DNA of 64,000 bases. It comes from Seminavis robusta. Taxonomy: Eukaryota; Bacillariophyta; Bacillariophyceae; Naviculales; Naviculaceae. Every line of letters begins with the position of its first letter. Position 1 is the first letter of the stretch. Under the pieces are notes generated by a model that was not told the origin of the DNA, did no database searches, and worked only from the letters and a program-made list of their open reading frames with translations. The DNA lies in NCBI GenBank assembly GCA_903772945.1, contig CAICTM010000029.1, forward strand, positions 107,778 through 171,777. The letters are read 5' to 3'. Positions 45,360-56,900 of the stretch are shown here, one piece after another. A program made the translations under genes and the position numbers.

Positions 45360-46461
45360 ATGAAGCTGTCGATTATCTCTCTCCTGCTGGCTGCCTTGGC
45401 TCAGCAATGCTTGGCCGGGACCAGCGCACCCGAGATTTCCGTAAGTGCCGGTCAAACTTTGGGTTCGGACGTTTGGTTGGTTGGTTCCAGCCATGAAGCG
45501 AATGAATCTTATCTTATCCATCATCTTCCATATCTTTTGTTTCTTTACCTTTTAAAATTTTGTAGATTGGCTTGAATACAGCCACTGCTGGCACTAGCAA
45601 GTTGGGTGGCATCGAACCCCAGATCAAATGGAAGACCTCGGGAAGTATCGGTGACAACGATGTCTTTGTAAGTTCCATCAGTGTCGATCAATAAATCATG
45701 GTCCGTTGCGTACCAAGTCACACATATGGTATGCTTGGGTATCAATCTCATTGATTGGGCTTTTTTCTTTCACCACTCTATGGTACCGGTACTGTATGGT
45801 TTTACTGATACCGTAGGGAGGAATCGATGTGACGGTGCAAGATGTGGACGCCTTTAAAGAAACCGTATGGGGTATGGTCAAACGCAATGTCAAAGGATTT
45901 GGCTTGTCCGCACGAGGTCAATTCTCGGTTACCAATATCGACAAGGTGGATTTGGATTTCCAATGCGACACGCCTACTGATACCGTGCTGCAAATGAAGG
46001 CATCGGCCGGCAAGGATGGTTCCTTTTCCGTTTCCAAAGTCAAGGCCGTTCAGACTATTGATGCGGCTGGGGGGACTGTGATTGCCGCTCCAACCTACGA
46101 TTTGGGATCCTCCAAGGGAGATCTCAGTCTGGCATATGCCAAAGACAATACCAACAGTATTCAATTGGACATCAACACGGACAACGATGCCAAACTATCT
46201 TTGATGCAACGATTGGGCAGTAACCACATTGTGCGTCCATCCATCACCAAGGATGGTCAATTGGAAGTCAAGTATGAAACACGCGTCGAAATAGGCACGA
46301 TTACCACCACATACAAACCCAATCATCATATCGATATCCAATTTGCCGATGGACCCTGGCAAGCCAATTTGAATGCACCCATGGATGGATACCTTGGTTT
46401 GGATGGTGGATGCAAAGTTAGCGTCAAAACCAAGGTGGATATCAACCCTGACATGTGGTAA
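45360..46461 (+). CDS. Secreted beta-rich protein of unknown family
   Basis: The model is join(45360..45440,45566..45667,45817..46461), 275 aa; three phase-0 exons with GT..AG introns. The first exon is a signal peptide (KLSIISLLLAALAQQCLAG). The rest alternates polar and hydrophobic residues in a strand-like pattern: VTVQDVDAFKETVWG, RGQFSVTNIDKVDLDFQ, GDLSLAYAKDNTNSIQLD and YETRVEIGTITTTYKPNHH, ending CKVSVKTKVDINPDMW. This resembles a beta-barrel or jelly-like sheet protein, possibly of a plastid, cell-surface or secretory compartment. There is no phenylalanine at the cleavage site, so a plastid bipartite leader is not obvious. Start chosen at the ATG preceding the hydrophobic run. Confidence 0.85.
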
Positions 46462-46626
46462 AAGAATGCAACAAAACACAATTTTATTTGTTTGCAATGG
46501 ATTATGCACAGTAGCACCTGTGGCAAATGAAGACACCAGCTTTTTGTGGCCCATAGTTCTCTAGCAAATTATTACGGTATTGTGATTTGTGGTGCAGACA
46601 TGGAGACAATTCACAAAGATAACCTT

Positions 46627-46810
46627 AAGCTGCAAGCAAAGTGAGAAATAGCTAGCAAGTTGCTCTGTGCAGCGGACCTTTCCCAATAGGCAGTCCCTTG
46701 CAAAATCGGGGCAAACTAAAGCTGCAAGCAAACTGAGAAACATCCGTCGTAGCAAGTTGTTCTGTGCAATAGATCTTTCCTAATAGGCAGTCTCTTGCAA
46801 AATCGAGGCA
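46627..46810. repeat. Tandem duplication, ~90-bp unit
   Basis: Copies 46627-46713 and 46719-46810, both from AAGCTGCAAGCAAA through AGCAAGTTG and AATAGGCAGT to TTGCAAAATCG. About a dozen differences between copies. Confidence 0.8.
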
Positions 46811-47093
46811 GAGTTGGTATCCTCCGAAACCACCAGATTGCTCGCCTCACCTTACTCACACCTATCGATCAGCAGCAGGAGCAGACATGGGTAACCATGC
46901 ATGACTTTCCAACGTGCTACAAGGCAGCACCTACTTAGAATTTCTTTGGTTTTGTATGCAGTTTCTAGTGTGTGACACTCGCGAGCAAAGATGGAGACAT
47001 CACAAAGTAACACAGTTTGCTCTCCAAGAAGTGCTGGTTTATTTTTATGGTTGTTCAGACGTCTCTAAAGTGTCAACTACGTGCGTCCCATCA

Positions 47094-47590
47094 ACATTCT
47101 CGAGACAAGTTTCTTCTTCCTTTTCCTGAAACAAATACATCAATGGAATAGAGACAGGGGCCAGGTTCCTAACTGATAGCACTGTCTGATAACCCTTCAA
47201 AAGATCCCCTCCAAAAACACTCATGGACCCATGCCACCCATCATCACCATGGTGCCATCCAACCACACAGAAAAAGAGCAACCAGCAAAATTGTTTCGAA
47301 ACAGCCAGGGTCACAGCAACTTGATCATTGATGCACATTCTCTCGAGGCAGATTCTTCTTCTTTCCTGAAACAGCACAGATACATCAATGGTATAGAGAC
47401 AGAGGCAAGGTTCTTGAATGATAGCAGTGTCTGACAATCCTTCGAACTATCCCCTCCAAAAATTCTGGTGGACCCACGCCATCCATCATCGCCATGCTTC
47501 CATCTGACCCAACCAGACCACACAGAAAAACCTGACAACAAAACTGTGTCAAAACAGCCAACCAGGTCATTGCAACTTAATCATTGATGA
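47094..47590. repeat. Tandem duplication, ~245-bp unit
   Basis: Copy 1 is 47094-47333 and copy 2 is 47335-47590. Matching blocks include ACATTCTC, TTCCTGAAACA, ATACATCAATGG, TAGAGACAG, ATCCCCTCCAAAAA, CCACACAGAAAAA, AAAACAGCCA and AACTTGATCATTGATG. The order is the same in both. No ORF spans it convincingly. Confidence 0.85.
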
Positions 47591-48727
47591 AAGGCCGAGA
47601 CTGTCATAGAAAGGAGTGAACAGGTTGATTGTTGCATAGAGATTCCACTAAAAGGCACCATTGGCTCCAAAATGAATGCTCACTTTTGCAAATAAATGCC
47701 GCAGAAATAACCCCTTGGGAATGCCCCACACAGGATCGTATTGGCAACTAGTTACAGACCTTCTGCGCAGTTGTTGTAGTCCTGTACCCATCCAACTATC
47801 CCAATAGTGGCTTCCTTCCTCGTTAGACCAGGAGCGATCTGTCTCGACAGCAATTTTCAATATCTTCCTCCTGCCCATCTGGGGATGATCCCACCTTCAA
47901 AAATAAAAAAAAAGCTTGAAGACCACCAATCAACCATGTCCAGACAAACCGAAACTCTTTTCCGTTAATTTCCAGCAAGAGACTCAAGATAACAGTCCCA
48001 ACCATCCATTCTGAAAATTGAGATTTGGTCAAAGAACGACTTCCTTTTATCCCAGTCAACAAGTTTCTTTGACAGCAGCAAAGTTAGGCTTCCGCAATAA
48101 AATGCTCTGGCAGTCTGCAACATTGCTTCCATGCCTCCCAACCAACAAATATACCACCGGCAATAAAGACACGATGGGAAACAGATGGATAATGAGGTAT
48201 CTGCTTCCAGAGATTCCTTCAAGGCTTCTTTCAAGCAGCTTTTTTCAAGGTTCTTTACCATGACGCGATGGGTAGTGCTCGGAGCTTGGAAGAACAATGA
48301 AATGCTTCGGTACCGTGTATTCCTTGTGATGATGATGGATAATGGTTGCTACATGTAGATAGTTGCTACCGGTAATAGCCACTGCCCAACCATTTGATGG
48401 TTTCCAGCTGCTGGCATCCAACAAAAGACAGCGGAGCCAGCTGCTTCCGGCAACACAAAAGATTCGAGAAGCGAAAACCAAAGATCTCCGTAGCAATTGT
48501 ACAGGCAACTGGGTAGGGATTCCGGGTTCAAACGGATCCCATCTGGATGAGAACCGCGGCTGCCACGCCTTTACTAACTTGTCAAGCAAGAAAGCCTTCC
48601 ATCACTTCGGGCCATCATCCAGTAAAGATCGCATAGTTTTTTTCTTGGCAGTCAACGCACACAAACACACACGTACTTGCCCGATCTTGCGGTATTTCAA
48701 TAGTCCATCTTCAATCCACCTTCACAA

Positions 48728-50442
48728 ATGAAACTCGACGCCACTTTGATTAGCAGCAGCATCATGTTCTCCACTCTAGCACGCTCCTCTGCCTTTGTGG
48801 CTCGTCCATTGGTCGGACGCAATGTTGCACGAACCTTTGTGACCCCTTCCTTGGCTGTGGCCGCGACAGAAGGACAAGCCGAAGTTGTCCTTGTCGGATG
48901 TGGAGCTCCCAACAGAGGTGTAAGTCGATTTTATCCCAAGATAACGCCAATATTATATACCCCCCTCTGTGGAAGGGTTTCTGGGAAGAGGCTGGGGTAT
49001 CCCTTTTTGCTCACAAATGTTTCTTTTTTGGTCATTATCATTTGATAATGGATACCCCTGTTTATCTTCTACTTGTGATCTCAGATGGGATGGTACCACG
49101 CCGTTCAAATGCTTGAAGAGAAGTAAGTTCCATGGCTGTGTCGTTCGTTTCTTGTTGGGTTTACTGCTCGGTGGCGGTTGGGGTATCATTGGGTATAGAG
49201 GTTTATCCGAGTTAATGGCTACCCCAGACCTTTCGCGGATGTGGAATGTCGGCTTCTCATGCTGGGGTATCCTGTGCGGGCCATACATAATCTACTCGGT
49301 TCGCGAGAGTTAAAGGATACATCCGGATATTGACTGATGATACCCCCGGATAATGAACTTTTGTCGTGATGGAGTCGGCCAAAATATTTTCCCTCGATTG
49401 CTTCCTTCGTGTCACTAACCTCGCCACCTCTTTTGATTGTACCATCAGGTGCCCCAGCGCTTCCTTGGATTACATTGTGGAACCCTGGTTCTTGGGAGCC
49501 GGAAGCGACTCTCCCGCCGGACAAGAATTCAAAGAGTTCAAGGACGATGCCGAGGCCAAGTACGGAGTCAAGTTTGCCGTTTCGTTGGAAGAACTCCCAC
49601 CCCCAGAGGCTCCACGACTTGCATTGATCAGTGGACGTACCGCCGATAACCCTCGTCTTTTGACCGAATCCATCGCCTTTGGATCCAAGTGCATCTACCT
49701 AGAAAAGCCAGGTGCCCCCACCGTTACCGAACTCGAGCAAATGAAGCAGGAAGCCGATGATGCCGGTGTCGAGGTCTTGATGGGATACAACAAGAACGTC
49801 TGCAAATACGTCCGAAAGACCCGAGAATTCGCCGCCACTCTCCCCGGATCACACGTTACCTTTATCAGCAACAACGCCTACGAAAACACCCCAGAATCTC
49901 TTGGAGAATGCTTTGAGCGAAATGCTGAGGGTATGCTCAAGAACATGGCCATTCACGAATTGGCGCTCCTTGTTTCTTTCTACGATGTCTCTGTCGACAA
50001 TATTGCCGAGGTTGTTGCTGACAAGGAATTCTCATCCATGCAGACTTTGAAGGGACCCAGTGGCAAGGACTTTACCGACTTTGACAAGATCAAGTTCACC
50101 ATCAAGACCAAGAACGGAAACCAAGTCAGTGTTGCTGCCGACCGTTGCGGAGGAACCGACTCGTACGCCACCGTGAGTGATGCCGATGGAAAGGAAGTCT
50201 TCCGATACTACATGCCCGATGATGATGATAAGGCACACGTCAAGGAATTGGAAGCCAAGTACCCCACTGCCATGCCATATTTCTTCACACAAGACCCTGA
50301 CTACATCACCGTCAAGGAACGTGTGGCCAAGCACACTGTGGACGGGGCTCCAGCAGAGGGTGTTGCAACTATTGGAATTGCTGTTGAAACCCTCAAGGTT
50401 GCCGAATACCTCACACCCATGCTTCGAGAACAGCTCAAATAA
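48728..50442 (+). CDS. Gfo/Idh/MocA-type NAD(P)-dependent oxidoreductase, intron-containing paralog
   Basis: The model is join(48728..48919,49085..49122,49449..50442), 407 aa (395 if translation starts at the in-frame ATG at 48764). The N-terminus MFSTLARSSAFVARPLVGRN is Arg- and Ser-rich and would suit a mitochondrial or similar organelle leader. The Rossmann fold starts VVLVGCGAPNRG, cut by intron 1 right after this Gly, then MGWYHAVQMLEE. The family signature EKP appears in IYLEKPGAPTVTELEQM, followed by MGYNKNVCKY. The second half carries HELALLVSFYDVSVDNIAE and AEGVATIGIAVETLK. The sugar, inositol or amino-acid-derived substrate cannot be told from sequence. A second copy lies 2.3 kb downstream, beyond the copper transporter. 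Confidence 0.85.
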
Positions 50443-51226
50443 ATGACTTGCCATTGTGCGATAAATTTATTCACCAGGAAGGAAAATGAATGGTGTTCTT
50501 TTTTAGGATAGAGCGAGCGATGACGACAATGACAGCCAGCATGCAGGAAAGTTACGCAATAATGAATCGTAATTTAGTCGAATTGATCTCTTACGATTTG
50601 TCGTTGAAACATGATGTGGGAGGAAGCTTGGGTGATTGTTGAGGTGCGCTAGTGTTGCAACTTCGGAGGGCGCCTCCTCTAGAAACAAGACGTCGGTGTG
50701 TTGGTTCAGGGGGTTGCTTTCAACTAGCTAGAAGCCTGTCTCGGCCATAGGATAGCCAGCCGTTTGTCGTTTGTAGGACAGCCAGAGTGGTCACACACAG
50801 TGTACCAGTAGTGGTTCCCTCTCTGAGCTTGAGGAATTGCCACCGGCCATTGGTTCGTTCTTTGGCTATCCTATTCTATAGCTGGACTCTGAGTCTAACT
50901 GACTCATCGGTGCTGGGCCATCTTTTCCAATGTAGTCCTTCTGAATCTTGAACTTGTAGGCACTGGATATTGCTTTCATTGGATGAGCTGATGGCTGAGG
51001 AAGTCTGGATTTCTCTTCTGGCTTTCAGGATTTCTAGTCATTGTCGATTACAGCCAAAGGCAGCAAATCTTTCCTACACATAGTTTTACAATCTTTGAAT
51101 GATATTTAACTAACCACTGCCACACCGAGAAGACCTCTTGGTCTGTTTTCCAATGGAGCACTCACAGCAGCAATTGCTGTTTTACTTGTTGGCTAGCGTT
51201 GTCTGCCAACTATCGTAGCCAGCTCG
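50443..51226. other. Intergenic between converging genes
   Basis: 3' flanks of the oxidoreductase and the copper transporter. I see nothing coding. Confidence 0.6.
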
Positions 51227-52114
51227 CTACACTGCCGCTGAACGAACTTCTGGCAATAGCGCCGCCACTTCTGCTGCTGCCTGTTGTTGTTGCTGCTGCT
51301 GTTGTGCTTGTTCGTGTTCATCACTTTCATCTTGCATATAACTACAGCATGGATTGGTAGTGACATGTCCTTCCAAGCCCATTTCTCCGGCAAAATAGTA
51401 GTAATATCCGGTGGAGAGCCCCAATACCACGGCGAGCAGTATTTCAATGGAAAATGTCATGGTGGCCAACATGACGACATATCCCAAGAGTGCTTGGAAT
51501 CCGTGCAATGCGGAAATCATCATTTGTCGTGTACGTCGTGCCTGGTAGTCTCCTCTTCCAGCAATGGGTCGTTTGGAAAGAACGTGTCGAAATTTGGACA
51601 CGGCTTCGGTTCCAAAAGCGAGCAAAAAGACGAGGAGCAAGGATCCGGAAAATTTCCATCGTGTATCCAGTGTCCACGAAGGAAAATAGAGATTCAAGCA
51701 GGGCTGGTTGCCCGCCATGGCAAATCGAAAGCCATCCATGTACCTAAAAAGAACGAACAAATAGGTTGTCAATAATATTAGCACAAGCTCCTGAGAAGCC
51801 AGCAAGTCCTGATACATGTATTGCACTTACATGACCATTCCCTTGCTCATGTCACCTCCCAATTTCATGGAACCCACTCCATGTTGTGCCATTTCATGGT
51901 CGTTCATGTGCATCATGGAACCGCAAAAGACATGATGGCCATCATCGTGGCCGCTTGCCATCTTGGTATCTTTGTGGTCACTCTCGGTGGGAGGGGTATC
52001 CGCCACGGCTGGTACCGAAAATTCCAAGGGATTCTCCAACAATTTGTCCATAAAGGGAATGCCCTCTTCTTTTTGGTGGTCTGAATGATGATGATGGGAG
52101 TTGTCGTGGTTCAT
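51227..52114 (-). CDS. CTR-type copper transporter (SLC31 family)
   Basis: High-affinity copper(I) uptake channel. The model is complement(join(51227..51743,51831..52114)), 266 aa; the single intron (51744-51830) splits the Met codon in MVMYMDGF. The extracellular N-terminus has a His and Met cluster, NHDNSHHHHSDHQKE then MASGHDD and SMMHMNDHEMAQHGVGSMK, the usual copper-capture motifs. TM1 starts SGSLLLVFLLAFGTEAVSKF. TM2 contains the signature MLATM (MxxxM) in GYVVMLATMTFSIEI, and TM3 has the G-x3-G packing motif in GLSTGYYYY. The cytosolic tail has a Cys pair (NPCCSYM) and a run of eight glutamines. Start chosen at the Met that opens the His-rich segment; an upstream extension lacks conservation signs. 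Confidence 0.92.
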
Positions 52115-52766
52115 CGTGTTGTGTTGGTTGCTACCGTAGAAAATAGATTGGGTTGCCACCGAGGAGGAGGAGTATCTGAATCGAATCGATCCAAAAGATA
52201 GATAATGCGACAAACTCGGCTGCAGGTGAGGTAGCAGCAAAAAATACTTCTCGTACAGCAGTCTATGATTGCCACCGCAATCAGACTTGCTACTGGTACA
52301 TGCAAGCCAAGAATCAAATACCTGGTGGTAGAAGGGCACAACGCGGCTTTGAACTGTGCTTGGGAGGGTTTGTTGCCAATGTTCGAGCGTTTCCTGTCCG
52401 GTGATGCCGCGACGAGGTGATGTTCTTCAAGCTTCCCAGTTTGTAGCCGTGAGTCACGAGCAGCCAGCTCCAGTTTTCATTCACTCTCTCGATCTTTTGG
52501 GATCAAATAAATCAATGCCGGCAAATCAAGTCGGGTCGAATAAAATGTAGTCGAATCGAATTGAATCTCAATCCAACCAGTTTTTATAATAATAAATGAC
52601 TGACGTCAGCCTTTACGATTGTCCGAAAGAAGCAAGATCTTGATGCCAACAAGACAAGCTGAACGACGCAACCACGATGGGCTCCATGTGGAGAGATGGA
52701 CAGGATGTCACCAACATCAAAGCGTCACCAACCTTTTTTGCTTTCTTTCCCTGATCTCTCTCTGCC
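52115..52766. other. Intergenic between divergent genes
   Basis: Shared promoter region of the copper transporter (minus) and the second oxidoreductase (plus). It contains an AATCGAATTGAATC-type simple repeat near 52551-52575. No gene. Confidence 0.55.
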
Positions 52767-53999
52767 ATGTTCTCTCTTTCTGCTCAGTGCAGCCTCATAG
52801 CAAGAAGACATTTGGTGGCAGCGTCGACAAGTAGATTCGTTGGTGGTGTCCTTCCATTCCACCCACTAAAGAAATCAAACTATCATCATTCCAGCAACAG
52901 TACCATGGCCGCCAAGGTAGTGCTCGTGGGTGCCGGATGCCCCAAACGCTCCATGGGATGGTACCATGCCATTCAAATGCTCGACACCGAACGCCAGTGT
53001 TGTCCATCGGCATCCCTCCAATACGTCGTCGAACCATGGTACATGAGTGACGCCGGATCCAAAAGTCCCGGAGGCGATGATTTTGCGGCGTGGAAAAAAG
53101 AATTGGAAGACACCAAAGGAATCCAATTCTTTCTCAATACGACCGACGTGCCACCTCCTGTCAGTGGCGATCGACGATTGGCCGTTATCAGTGCTCGTAC
53201 CGCCGACAATCCCCCAAGTTGTTTCAAGACTGTTTGACCATTGGATGTCATTCCATCTATCTCGAAAAACCGGGCGCTCCGACCGTGGCAGAATTGGAAG
53301 CCATGCGAGATGCCGCCAACAAAGCAGGGTTCGGTACTCATGGGATTCAACAAAAATGTCGCCAAGTTTAGTACCAAAACCATGGCTGCCGCGGCCAAGG
53401 GAGGTATCGTCACCTTTGTACACAACAATAATTACACCAAGGATCAACTGGGAGAGTGTTTTGAACGAAACTCCGAGGGGATGCTCAAGAATATGGCCAT
53501 CCATGAGTTGGCCTTGTTGGTGACCTTTTATGGAGTCACTACAGATACCATTGCCGAGGTCGTGGCCGACAAGGAGTATTCCAGTTGTCAAACTCTGGTC
53601 GGACCGTCATCTGGAAAGGAGTTTACCGATTTTGACAAACTCAAATTCACCATCAAGACCAAGGAAGGAAAGCAGGTGAGCGTGGCGGCAGACCGGTGTG
53701 GTGGAGACGACTCGGTGGGAATTGTCACGGACGAAACGACTGGAAAGGAAACATTTCGCTATTCCATGCCCGACGAAGAGGATCTTGCCAACATTCCCGG
53801 CCTAGAAAAGAGATGTCCTGGAGCCATGCCCTACTTTTACGTGCAGGATCCCGATTATGCTACATTGAAAGAGCGCATTGCAAAGAATTGCTTCGATGGA
53901 ACTCCTGCAGAAGGAGTCGCCACCATTGACGTTGCTGTCGAGACGCTGAAAGTCGCAGAGTATCTGACGCCATTGCTGCAGAAACAGCTTTTGGGCTAG
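52767..53999 (+). pseudogene. Second Gfo/Idh/MocA-type oxidoreductase, with two compensating frameshifts
   Basis: Intronless paralog of the gene at 48728. It starts at 52767 with an organelle-leader-like N-terminus (MFSLSAQCSLIARRHLVAAS), then AKVVLVGAGCPKRSMGWYHA and CPSASLQYVVEPWYM. At about 53209-53213, a CCCCC run shifts the frame, so RTADNP is followed by stop TGA at 53235-53237 in the first frame. The next frame carries KLFQDCLTIGCHSIYLEKPG and APTVAELEAMRD, and at about 53330 the frame shifts back to VLMGFNKNVAKF, which continues to the end, TAG at 53997. The net shift is zero. Conserved residues in the shifted part suggest sequence or assembly errors rather than decay, but a true pseudogene is possible. 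Left as pseudogene because the read is broken as given. Confidence 0.72.
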
Positions 54000-56900
54000 G
54001 AAGCGGTAGTGGACCGCAATTGCAATCGCAATAATTGTCCACCAGCCAATGACCCACAGCTACCGCGACACAACGAACAATACTCGTGAATAATCAGCTA
54101 GCTTGCTTGCAACTCCCGAGTAGATACCTGTAGCTTGTAGTCATATAGCACACATGCATGTTGCTTCAGCTATCCCGGAAAGAAGGAGAAGCCATTGCGT
54201 CGATGCAAAGACAGACAAAGGAAATGAGAAATGATACAACCAGAAGCCGGTACTTGTACCAGTGAAGCCAAGTCAGGCAAAGCCAGAGGATGCCCTACCG
54301 CCTACCGTAAGGAGTTACTAGTACCGGAGCAGCTACGGGCTACCGGACGAGCTAGCTCTAGGTCTCTAGTAGACCACTAATGGTAGACTAGCTAGTAGCT
54401 CTAGTGTAGCTGAACCTTCCGCGGCTTCCTTCCGTTTCGTTGAAGTTTACAGCCCAAGCACACTTTTCTCTTGCTGGCCCCGAAATTGCCAAAAACAGAA
54501 CCTGTGCGGTACCGGTATCCTCGATCCACGCTTCAGATGTACATCGTAGCCGATTTTTGTATGCATACTAGGTACGTACATCGTAGTGGTCTTCGAGTCA
54601 GCTCCAGTCGCAGGTTGTCCGACAAGGATTGACCTTGTCTCCATGCTGCAGCTGTCACCATGTTCAAGCAGACAGCGATCTCATCGCCAATTTTCATGTG
54701 TGCTGTTAACAATGGCAAATCTGATTTAAGGCTTTGAGTACCAGTTGTTCAGTAATTCGTGATTTGACTAGGGAATCGATGATAAAGATATTATTTGCTT
54801 CCGACCGAATGCTTTCTCAAAAGGACCAGAGGGCTTAGCAAGGAAGAAACGGGTCATCCACTGGTTTTGCGTGCAACTGTGCCCCCGTCATGGTGTGAGA
54901 AGTTGCTCCAGCGCTAGATTTTATGCCGAGTGGATGAGCAGAAGAGCAACGCAGGAACGTATGCAGCCATGCTAATGGACAATCACGAATAGCGACGATG
55001 ATGCGCACGGTGGGCAGCCAACTGTCTAGATCTGGAAGCCAAGGGGTAACTAGTATGCGGTATGATGTAGCTTTGAGTCTTTGCATCAGTTGAAGGCGGG
55101 ATTATTCCGCTTTTGGCCCACCATACCGGTACTAGCTAGCAAGCAGCCAGACTGATGGCCCTTTTGGCTTGGAGCGGAACCTAACCCTCGCCAGGTTCTT
55201 GGGATGCAGCACTCTAGCTAGATAAAGGTCACCTTGTATCTGGGCGGCCAACTCAGGATGATTGTTTGGACGACAATGGTAGCTGGATATCTTATGCCAA
55301 CCAGGGCTCTGCCAACACATCCTCGTCTCGTTGTTGCCCTGTTGGGTTGTTGCCCAAGCCAAGGGGTGACCAGCGGTAGCCCCCGCAACCCACCTAGACT
55401 GCACAAGAATGTTGTTTCCATAGATATCCAGTCAACTAAACATAGGCCGCTAGTAGTCGAGTCGATCCCACTCTTCACAGGAAACACATTTCTCTAGTAT
55501 TTTTCTTTTTTTAACCTAAACAGATAACTCTCTCAAGTAGAGCCCCAAGGATTGGAGTGGGAAGTCGGACTGCTGAATTGCCAGAGACAGCAATCTCTCC
55601 TCCGTCATCTTCTCCAAGGAACTCAACAAGAGAAAGCTGTGATACGATTTGTAGGTTCCGACAACCGGAAATCCTCAACCGGATCATACTAGCACCACAA
55701 GGCAGGTTCGTAGTGACCACGCAATGCATCCCCATGATATACCCATTTGAATGAAGACGGAACCAGCGTCTGTTTGCTCATTGCTTTGGATAATCAAAAG
55801 GTTGATTGAATGAATCACCAGTCCCCTCCAACCTCGTGAATCAGCACTCTCCAAAGTCTCAAACAGAAATCCGCTTCGAATCACAAATCACATTTGTTCT
55901 TCTCCGTCTCTTCAATAAACATCACACCCCTTCACAAATAGTACCTCCAACAACACTGTCCATCTTGTGTGCTTGTCGTCTTCTTGGTCTGGAATCACAC
56001 ATACACTCCAACAAATACACACACATGAAACCACGGCCAAAAGCTGCGGGATATCCCCTTCAGGCACCACCCCAAAGAGGATGGCAGCTTTTGGTCCGTC
56101 ATTGTCCACATGTATCACATCTAAATGCTTGTAGTCGTGTAGTAGTAGTATGGTATCATCCATCCCAAAAAGCCTTCAATCACAATCAACAAACTTGACT
56201 CTTTTCCCCTCCACACTACCACATATTCGAGGTAGGAGGATCGAAAAATAGGAAGAGCCAAACATGATAACATGGAAGAAAAAGTAGGCCAAACTTGTTG
56301 GCAAGATTTCCAGTATTGTCCTTGGAACCATTCGCTCCAGTAGTCTTTTCACAAATCCAAGAATTAAAGCAGCTTGCACATTGACAAACAGAGCCATCGG
56401 CTTGTCAAAGTCTTCTTTACAAAAAAAGGTAGCATACCGCCAATTCTCCAACAATAGATTGCTAGATATTCATTCTCCGAAGAGAGCGTCTTCATTTTAC
56501 CGGTGTGCCGCGGCGGCCAAGGCCCCATGGAGTCACCATCGTATCAGCTTTCCTTGTTTGTTTGTTAGCTACCAAGAGCAACAAACATCAAGGGAGCCGA
56601 TCTTCAACAACGGAAGGTTGGTAATCGTCTCGAAGATAATTTCGTCCTTGGTGGCAAAGGATGAGAAATTATGAGTAGACAACATGTTCGTGCGTCAAAG
56701 CGGTACTCGAGCTCTGAGCGGTACATTTTTGGAGAAAGCTACCGGTGGCTAGAAGCGGTCACAAATGTCCTCGGACGTAAAAGATCGCAGGAACTAGTAC
56801 AGCTTCACGAGAGTGCTGTAGTCATGCGTCATGCAGTCTTGTGGGCTACCGGTACGCAGATGCTTCCCTCGGCGGCGAAGCTGAAACATGTTTGGGTATC

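Larger units (their letters stand above)
46462..48727. other. Intergenic with tandem repeats
   Basis: Holds two tandem duplications (46627-46810 and 47094-47590). No coding region is supported; ORFs on the minus strand over 47045-47570 and 47823-48589 are shadows of repeated DNA without a domain. Confidence 0.6.

Noticed and set aside
48510-48545. A possible tRNA arm (GGGTTCAAACGG-like)
   Set aside because: No matching acceptor stem, D arm or anticodon loop could be folded around it.
53215-53330. An intron in the second oxidoreductase to explain the frame change
   Set aside because: It would remove the conserved LEKPGAP segment, which is encoded in the intervening frame, so indels are the better explanation.
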